33,065 nucleotides of DNA from Bacillota bacterium (lineage in GTDB: Bacteria > Bacillota > Dehalobacteriia > UBA4068 > UBA4997). A program made the position numbers and the translations under genes. Where the stretch lies: the NCBI GenBank assembly GCA_021769035.1, contig JAETTP010000023.1, positions 1 to 33,065 on the forward strand, given 5' to 3'. The notes beneath the pieces were generated by a model that saw nothing but the letters and a program-made list of their open reading frames with translations, had not been told where the DNA came from and did no database searches. Below are positions 27,995 through 33,065 of this stretch, piece by piece (within the stretch, counting starts at the first letter, position 1; every line of letters starts with the position of its first letter).

Positions 27995-28012
27995 TCCGCT
28001 TCGCCCCTTTTT

Positions 28013-29062
28013 TTATTTATCCTGCGCGCTTTGTGCCTCGCCGGCCGGGGCAAAATTGACAATGGCCGTCATGCCGGCGTAAAGCGGCTGCGTCATATCG
28101 TCCAGCCGGATTTTCACCGCATAGGAAAGCACGTCGAAGGAACCGTTCTCATTGGTGGCCTTTTTAACAGCAAAATCCGGGTTTTTGCTGACGTTCACCA
28201 CCGTGCCGTGGAAGGTCTGCTCCGCATAAGCCGGGAAACTGAGGCTAACCTGCTGCCCCTGCTGCACCAGCGAAAGAGAGGTTTCCAGCACGTTCACCTC
28301 CACCCAAGCGTCAGCCTCCGCCCGCAAGCTGGCCAGCGCCATACCGGTGGAAATCAGCTCGCCCTTTTCCACGTTGACGGCCGTCACCACGCCGTCGGCC
28401 GGGGCGGTTATCACCGCATGCTTCAAATATGTATTGGCTTCGTTCACCGCAGCCTCGGCCTGCTTCACCGTGGCCTGATATTGCTGCACCGCACCCTGCG
28501 CCTGGGCAATATCCTCTGGCCGCGCACCGTTCATAGCCGTTTCATAAACCGCCTTGGCCGCCAGATACTGCGCCGTTACGCCGTCGAAATCATTGGCGGA
28601 AACTGCACCGTCCTCAAAAAGCGGCTTCATCCGCTCATAGGTGCCGGCAGCATAATCGTAGGCCGCCTTGGCCTGGGCCACGTCCTCCGGGCGGGCGCCG
28701 TTCTGGGCCTTGGCCAGCACCGCCTGGGCCTGCGCCAAACCGGCCTTGGCCTGCCCCAAAGCAGCCTCGGCCTCGCGCACCTTGGCTTGCACAATATCCG
28801 GTTCAATTTGCAGCAGCACGTCGCCCTCCTTAACACTGTCGCCCTCCGCGACGTTCACCACTTCAATATAACCGTCCAACATCGAGTTTAAATCAATCTC
28901 CGTCATCTTAACGCTGCCCTGCATCACCGCCGGGTTATGCTGGGCCACCTCCCGATTGGCGTTGTACCAGCTGAAAAGCACGGCTGCCAAAACAATGGCC
29001 ACCACCACCAGCGCAATCTTGATAACTAACGATTTGCTGTTTGCCTGAGCTTCCGTGTTCAT
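28013..29062 (-). CDS. HlyD/EmrA-type periplasmic adaptor (membrane fusion) protein
   Basis: 'MTEIDLNSMLDGYIEVVNVAEGDSVKEGDVLLQIEPD', Ala-rich coiled coil with duplicated 'NGARPEDVAQA', 'ITAPADGVVTAVNVEKGELISTGMALASL'. Confidence 0.92.
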   Translation of the reverse strand: MNTEAQANSKSLVIKIALVVVAIVLAAVLFSWYNANREVAQHNPAVMQGSVKMTEIDLNSMLDGYIEVVNVAEGDSVKEGDVLLQIEPDIVQAKVREAEAALGQAKAGLAQAQAVLAKAQNGARPEDVAQAKAAYDYAAGTYERMKPLFEDGAVSANDFDGVTAQYLAAKAVYETAMNGARPEDIAQAQGAVQQYQATVKQAEAAVNEANTYLKHAVITAPADGVVTAVNVEKGELISTGMALASLRAEADAWVEVNVLETSLSLVQQGQQVSLSFPAYAEQTFHGTVVNVSKNPDFAVKKATNENGSFDVLSYAVKIRLDDMTQPLYAGMTAIVNFAPAGEAQSAQDK

Positions 29063-29211
29063 AAATCTCGCTCCTTTCGATCCTCGTAAAAAATAATTTT
29101 TTTCAGCTTAAGGTAAAATCTTTTTTGCCTAAGCTTATTAACAATTTTTTGATTTGCTTTTATAACAACCTTTCTATAATAAATTTTATACAAATTAGGA
29201 AATTTTCCAAG

Positions 29212-29262
29212 CGACAAACCAAGTCGTTTGTCGTAAAACCAGACAGTTTTGCCGGTTTGTCT
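29212..29262. promoter_or_regulatory. putative operator cluster upstream of hlyD-type export operon
   Basis: Perfect 8-bp inverted repeat CGACAAAC-CAAGTC-GTTTGTCG (29212-29233) plus a second AGACAGTTTTGCCGGTTTGTCT (29241-29262). Confidence 0.55.
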
Positions 29263-29378
29263 AACAGAATTTAATATTCGCTTAATATGCCGAGGCATTT
29301 TGCCGCCGGGCCGGCATAAAGCCTGGCAGCCCGGCATAATATGAACAACTGATTCCCTGCCAAAGGTTGGTGATTTTT

Positions 29379-29849
29379 ATGCCTCATCTGCCCGATTTAA
29401 GCGCCCTCCACCTGCCCCGGCCGCCGCGCGCCCTGCGCAAGCTGGCCCTGCTTTTGTGCAGCCTGCTGGCCGGGCTGCTGCCCCTGCTGCTTTGGGCCAG
29501 CCTGATTTTGCTGTGGTATTACTCTCCCTGGCAGTTTTCCGCTAACATCAGTTATTTAAGCCTGTTCCTGTTTGCGGCCGCGCCCTTTTGCGCCGGTTTT
29601 GCCGGTTGCCGCTGGCGGCGGACCTACAGCCTGGCGGTGGGCGCTTGGCCGGCCTTTCTGCTTTGGGCGGCTGCGGCCGGGGCCTACAGCTGGCTTTTCG
29701 GCCTGCCCCGGCTGGATAAAGCGGCGGCCGTGCTGGTGCTCATCCTGCTTTTGGGCATTGCCGGAGCCATGTCCGCCGCACGAATCAGCAAAATCCGCCG
29801 GGCCAAAGCACAAGCTGCGCCGGCCTCTTCACAAGCAAACGCCGATTAA
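29379..29849 (+). CDS. TIGR04086-like small multi-TM membrane protein
   Basis: Several hydrophobic helices over about 157 aa with a basic C-terminus; the start codon is uncertain (GTG 29370 or ATG 29379). Confidence 0.6.
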   Translation: MPHLPDLSALHLPRPPRALRKLALLLCSLLAGLLPLLLWASLILLWYYSPWQFSANISYLSLFLFAAAPFCAGFAGCRWRRTYSLAVGAWPAFLLWAAAAGAYSWLFGLPRLDKAAAVLVLILLLGIAGAMSAARISKIRRAKAQAAPASSQANAD

Positions 29850-29950
29850 GCCAGGCAAACCAAGCCAATAGTAGCAAATTAAACCAGGCACCAAAATGCC
29901 GCCGCCGCATAAAATGCAGCAATAGCCTTAAATAAAAAGGCGGTGGCCTT

Positions 29951-30205
29951 ATGTTGAAAAAATTTTCCAACCTTGGCAGCCCGGCGAATATGCGGCCCGG
30001 CAAATTCTCCGAGTTTTGCGATTGCCTCTGCCGGCCCGGCGCCTGGCGGCTTTGGCGGCTGAAACGCTGGGCCTGGCCTTGCTTTGCCGCGGCGGCCTTT
30101 CTGCTGTTTTTGTATCTGCTGCGCAATCCCGGCTGGTATTTAATGTTGGTGCTCTTTTTGCAGGTGGTGGGGTTACTGCTCAGCTTGTATCGCCCCGGCT
30201 GCTGA
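29951..30205 (+). CDS. small hypothetical membrane protein (84 aa)
   Basis: ATG preceded by AAGGCGG; C-terminal hydrophobic segments 'FAAAAFLLFLYLL' and 'WYLMLVLFLQVVGLLLSLY'. No family recognised. Confidence 0.45.
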   Translation: MLKKFSNLGSPANMRPGKFSEFCDCLCRPGAWRLWRLKRWAWPCFAAAAFLLFLYLLRNPGWYLMLVLFLQVVGLLLSLYRPGC

Positions 30206-30280
30206 TTTAATTTAGCTTTACAAAACGCTCTGCTGATAGTATAATGTAGATATAAAATACAACAGCAAGGAGTGTGTGCA

Positions 30281-30958
30281 ATGAGAATTGATTTTTACGG
30301 CCACGCCTGTGTGGGCGTGCAGGGCAGCAAAAAGGTTTTGATTGACCCGTATCTTTCCGGCAATCCGGCCGCCAGCCTGACCCCGGAACAGGCCGAGGCG
30401 GATTATCTGCTGATAACCCACGGCCACGGCGACCACCTTGGCGACGCGGTGGAGATTGCCAAACGCACCGGCGCGCAGGTGGTGGCAATGGTGGAGCTGG
30501 CCAACTGGCTTGGCAAACAGGGCGTGGAGGCCATGGGCATGAACCTGGGCGGCTCCTACACATTTGCCGATGGCTTTAAGGTTAAGCTGGTGCCGGCCTG
30601 GCATAGCTCGCACCTGCCGGACGGCACGGCGGTGGGCCTGCCGGTGGGCTTCATCTTCTGGCTGGACGGGCTCTGCTTCTACCACGCCGGCGACACCGCC
30701 CTCTTCAGCGATATGCGGGAGGTTATCGCGCCGCACGGCCTGGATTGGGCTTTCCTGCCGATTGGCGACTTTTACACCATGGGCCCGGACGACGCGCTGA
30801 CGGCCGCCAAATGGCTGAACGCCAAAAATTATCTGCCTATCCATTACAACACCTTCCCGCTGCTGCAACAGGATCCGCAGCAGTTTAAGCAGCAGTTGGA
30901 AGCAGCCTGTCCGGCCACCTGCCATATTTTGCAGCCGGGAGAACATACGGAGATATGA
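30281..30958 (+). CDS. UPF0173 metal-dependent hydrolase (metallo-beta-lactamase fold)
   Basis: 'MRIDFYGHACVGVQGSKKVLIDPYLSGNP', 'LLITHGHGDHLGDAVEIAKRTGA', 'FYHAGDTALFSDM', 'PIHYNTFPLL'. ATG at 30281 with AAGGAG. Confidence 0.93.
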   Translation: MRIDFYGHACVGVQGSKKVLIDPYLSGNPAASLTPEQAEADYLLITHGHGDHLGDAVEIAKRTGAQVVAMVELANWLGKQGVEAMGMNLGGSYTFADGFKVKLVPAWHSSHLPDGTAVGLPVGFIFWLDGLCFYHAGDTALFSDMREVIAPHGLDWAFLPIGDFYTMGPDDALTAAKWLNAKNYLPIHYNTFPLLQQDPQQFKQQLEAACPATCHILQPGEHTEI

Positions 30959-31590
30959 GCGAGTTTAAGCCAAACCCCAACGCGTCGAAGATTTTAGCCA
31001 CCCTGGCCCAGGTTTACGCCGAGGACGGCCCGGCTTTGGAATATCAGTCCGTTTTTCAGCTGTTGGTGGCAGTGATGCTCTCCGCCCAAACCAATGACAA
31101 CCAGGTGAACAAAATCACCCGCCAGCTTTTTGTGGATTACGGCACGCCGCAGGCGCTGGCCCAGCTTTCCGTGCCAGAGCTGGAGGCGAAAATCCAGACC
31201 TGCGGCCTTTACAAAAACAAGGCCAAAAACATTGCCGCCACCTGCCGGCTGCTGCTGGACGAATACGGCGGCGAGGTTCCCCACACCCGCGAGGAGCTGG
31301 TGCGCCTGCCCGGCGTGGGCCGCAAAACCGCCAACGTGGTGCTGAGCGTGGGGTTTGGCCTGCCGGCCCTGGCGGTGGACACCCACATCTTCCGCGTGGC
31401 GCACCGGCTGGGCTTCAGCCAGGGCAAAACGCCGGACGCGGTGGAAGCCGATTTGTGCCGGCTGATCCCGGAAGCGGATTGGGCCAAAGCCCACCACTGG
31501 TTTATCTGGCACGGCCGCCGGGTGTGCGACGCCCGCCGCCCCAACTGCCAGGAATGCCCGCTTAAACATCTGTGCCCGCAATTACTTTAA
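30955..31590 (+). CDS. nth: endonuclease III
   Basis: 'LLVAVMLSAQTNDNQVNK', 'LVRLPGVGRKTANVVLSVGFGLPALAVDTHIFRVAHRLG', 4Fe-4S 'CDARRPNCQECPLKHLC'. Confidence 0.96.
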   Translation: MSEFKPNPNASKILATLAQVYAEDGPALEYQSVFQLLVAVMLSAQTNDNQVNKITRQLFVDYGTPQALAQLSVPELEAKIQTCGLYKNKAKNIAATCRLLLDEYGGEVPHTREELVRLPGVGRKTANVVLSVGFGLPALAVDTHIFRVAHRLGFSQGKTPDAVEADLCRLIPEADWAKAHHWFIWHGRRVCDARRPNCQECPLKHLCPQLL

Positions 31591-31602
31591 GCAGTTGCGG
31601 GC
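31574..31602 (+). terminator. intrinsic terminator of nth
   Basis: GCCCGCAA-...-TTGCGGGC followed by TTTCCCTTT; the 5' arm lies inside the end of the CDS. Confidence 0.75.
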
Positions 31603-31650
31603 TTTCCCTTTACTTTTTGCAAAATTTTACAATTATTTTTAAAAAAGTGC

Positions 31651-31679
31651 TTGACAAACGCCGCCAAGTGTTGTAGAAT
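31651..31679 (+). promoter_or_regulatory. promoter P1 upstream of tRNA cluster
   Basis: TTGACA (31651-31656) - 17 bp - TAGAAT (31674-31679), inside a 22-bp repeat. Confidence 0.75.
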
Positions 31680-31778
31680 AATCAAGCAATCGTTAATTGC
31701 CCTGAGCAATCAAGACGGTAAAAAATGGTTGCGGTGTTGCAGAAGACGGAAAGTTTTCAAAAAAAACTAAAAAAGTGC

Positions 31779-31807
31779 TTGACAAACGCTTCTCTTAGTG
31801 ATATAAT
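31779..31807 (+). promoter_or_regulatory. promoter P2 upstream of tRNA cluster
   Basis: TTGACA (31779-31784) - 17 bp - TATAAT (31802-31807); consensus. Confidence 0.85.
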
Positions 31808-31851
31808 TAGTAACGCCGTCACCCTTGGGTCATCACCAATGATGACAATGT

Positions 31852-31927
<76 letters not shown>

Positions 31928-31934
31928 CTTACCT

Positions 31935-32011
31935 GGCGCAGTAGTTCAGTTGGTTAGAACGCCAGCCTGTCACGCTGGAGGTCGTGGGTTCGAGCCCCAT
32001 CTGCGTCGCCA
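31935..32011 (+). tRNA. tRNA-Asp(GTC)
   Basis: Acceptor GGCGCAG/CTGCGTC, anticodon loop CTGTCAC, encoded CCA; 77 nt. Confidence 0.97.
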
Positions 32012-32016
32012 ATTTT

Positions 32017-32092
32017 GCCTTGGTAGCTCAGTTGGCAGAGCAGAGGACTGAAAATCCTCGTGTCGGTGGTTCGATTCCGCCCCAAGGCACCA
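32017..32092 (+). tRNA. tRNA-Phe(GAA)
   Basis: Acceptor GCCTTGG/CCAAGGC, anticodon loop CTGAAAA, encoded CCA; 76 nt. Confidence 0.97.
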
Positions 32093-32097
32093 GATAT

Positions 32098-32172
32098 GCG
32101 GGTATAACTCAGTGGTAGAGTGCCACCTTGCCAAGGTGGAAGTCGAGAGTTCGAATCTCTTTGCCCGCTCCA
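32098..32172 (+). tRNA. tRNA-Gly(GCC)
   Basis: Acceptor GCGGGTA/TGCCCGC, anticodon loop TTGCCAA, encoded CCA; 75 nt. Confidence 0.97.
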
Positions 32173-32197
32173 CAATTTCACTTTTGATTCCTTTCAC

Positions 32198-32239
32198 AAA
32201 ACTAAAGACCGCTTTCAGTTGAAAGCGGTCTTTAGTTTT
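32198..32239 (+). terminator. strong intrinsic terminator of the tRNA cluster
   Basis: Perfect 19-bp stem AAAACTAAAGACCGCTTTC-AGTT-GAAAGCGGTCTTTAGTTTT followed by T-rich sequence. Confidence 0.92.
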
Positions 32240-32322
32240 TTATCTCCCGCTACATTATCCCCTACCCTTGACATAAGCGCCTAAGCGTGTTAATATGGTA
32301 TAAATGAAAGGAGTTTAATTAT

Positions 32323-32556
32323 ATGAGCAACCGAGAACTAGCAAAAATCCTTATTGACCAAGTGCCGGAAAACAAGCTGTTTTACGTTGTTTCCTATTTA
32401 CAGGGCGCGGTTTTACCTGATGAACCAAACCCAAATAAACCAAATGAAGATACGTTGGCAGCAATGGCAGAGATTCAGGAAATGATTGATTGTGGCGCAG
32501 GTGAACACTTCACCGGCTCCACACAAGATTTTTTTGCTGCCTTGCTGGAGGATTAA
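32323..32556 (+). CDS. small antitoxin-like protein (77 aa) upstream of YafQ-type toxin remnant
   Basis: GGAG upstream of the ATG; 'AAMAEIQEMIDCGAGEHFTGSTQDFFAALLED'; position directly 5' of a YafQ-like remnant. Confidence 0.6.
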   Translation: MSNRELAKILIDQVPENKLFYVVSYLQGAVLPDEPNPNKPNEDTLAAMAEIQEMIDCGAGEHFTGSTQDFFAALLED

Positions 32557-32559
32557 GCA

Positions 32560-32835
32560 AGGCTAAAACTTAATTCATCAAGCAAATTTAAGAAAGATTT
32601 AAAATTATGCCAAAAACGCAACTATGACTTATCTCTTCTACAACGAACTATTGATATACTGCGTATCCCTGCCCAACTTAACCCCGCCTAGCGTGACCAT
32701 AAGCTAACCGGCAATCATAATGGCGAGAGAGAATGCCATATTTCTCCTGATTGGCTTTTGATTTATCGCATAAATAATGAAGAGCTTTATTTAGTTCGTA
32801 CAGGCACACATGCGGATTTATTTACAAACCAGTAA
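32560..32835 (+). pseudogene. decayed YafQ/RelE-type toxin
   Basis: Conceptual translation RLKLNSSSKFKKDLKLCQKRNYDLSLLQRTIDILRIPAQLNPA*RDHKLTGNHNGERECHISPDWLLIYRINNEELYLVRTGTHADLFTNQ*; in-frame TAG at 32689 and AGG where ATG is expected. Confidence 0.85.
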
Positions 32836-32862
32836 TTTTATCCAAACCCACCGCACTATATA

Positions 32863-32898
32863 AAGAAAGAGCCGTCCTCAATAGGTCGGCTCTTTCTT
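32863..32898. terminator. bidirectional terminator
   Basis: Perfect 12-bp stem AAGAAAGAGCCG ... CGGCTCTTTCTT between convergent genes. Confidence 0.75.
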
Positions 32899-32900
32899 GT

Positions 32901-33065
32901 TTACTTCACTCGGTCAAACACGTCCTCCAGTTTGATGAGCAAGTCATCATACAAGCTGCATTTAAACTCCGTAATGTATGGCTCCTTTTCCTCCTCGGTC
33001 AGGTAATCCGGCGGCAGGGTGTAAACCTCGGCCAGCTCCAGCCGGCCCTCCGCCAGCAAGTACTG
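32901..33065 (-). CDS. C-terminal part of an unidentified protein (truncated by window edge)
   Basis: Minus-strand open frame ...QYLLAEGRLELAEVYTLPPDYLTEEEKEPYITEFKCSLYDDLLIKLEDVFDRVK*; stop at 32901-32903; not in the ORF track. Confidence 0.55.
   Translation of the reverse strand, partial: QYLLAEGRLELAEVYTLPPDYLTEEEKEPYITEFKCSLYDDLLIKLEDVFDRVK

Noticed and set aside
29059-29337. 92-aa minus ORF directly upstream of the hlyD-type gene
   Set aside because: Covers the operator array and AT-rich leader; Lys/Tyr/Ile-rich from base composition and no family pattern. More likely 5' UTR, though not excluded.
31954-32197. Minus ORFs 'RDSNSRLPPWQGGTLPLSYTR...' and 'AKRFELSTSTLARWHSTTELYP...'
   Set aside because: Classic spurious translations of the antisense of tRNA clusters.

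Overview
The window looks like an ordinary housekeeping stretch of a bacterial (probably Firmicutes-type) chromosome with several accessory patches. Most genes in 1-29 kb are on the minus strand. They include the tRNA t6A genes tsaE-tsaB-rimI-tsaD with a 5-formyl-THF cyclo-ligase, a phosphoketolase, a cell-wall amidase with an Asn-rich linker, ymdB-engB-lon-clpX-clpP-tig, purC/purB and gatCAB. Accessory features are a YoeB/DinJ-type toxin-antitoxin pair facing an XRE regulator, a radical SAM protein, an HxlR regulator, an HlyD + 2x ABC-2 permease export cluster with no ATPase, and a decayed YafQ-type toxin beside an intact antitoxin-like ORF. On the plus strand near the right end are a UPF0173 hydrolase, nth and a Val-Asp-Phe-Gly tRNA cluster with duplicated promoters. 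The least explained structure is a 120-bp long imperfect palindrome between purC and purB (18840-18959). It has internal repeats 17 bp apart in each arm and supplies the purC stop codon; it looks like a structured extragenic or mobile repeat element. Other items worth attention are nested palindromes over a flavin-oxidoreductase promoter, a hairpin-rich intergenic region at 9.0-9.17 kb, a GTTTGTC/GACAAAC operator-like array upstream of the hlyD gene, and the toxin pseudogene. All calls were made by eye; no database searches or folding programs were run.
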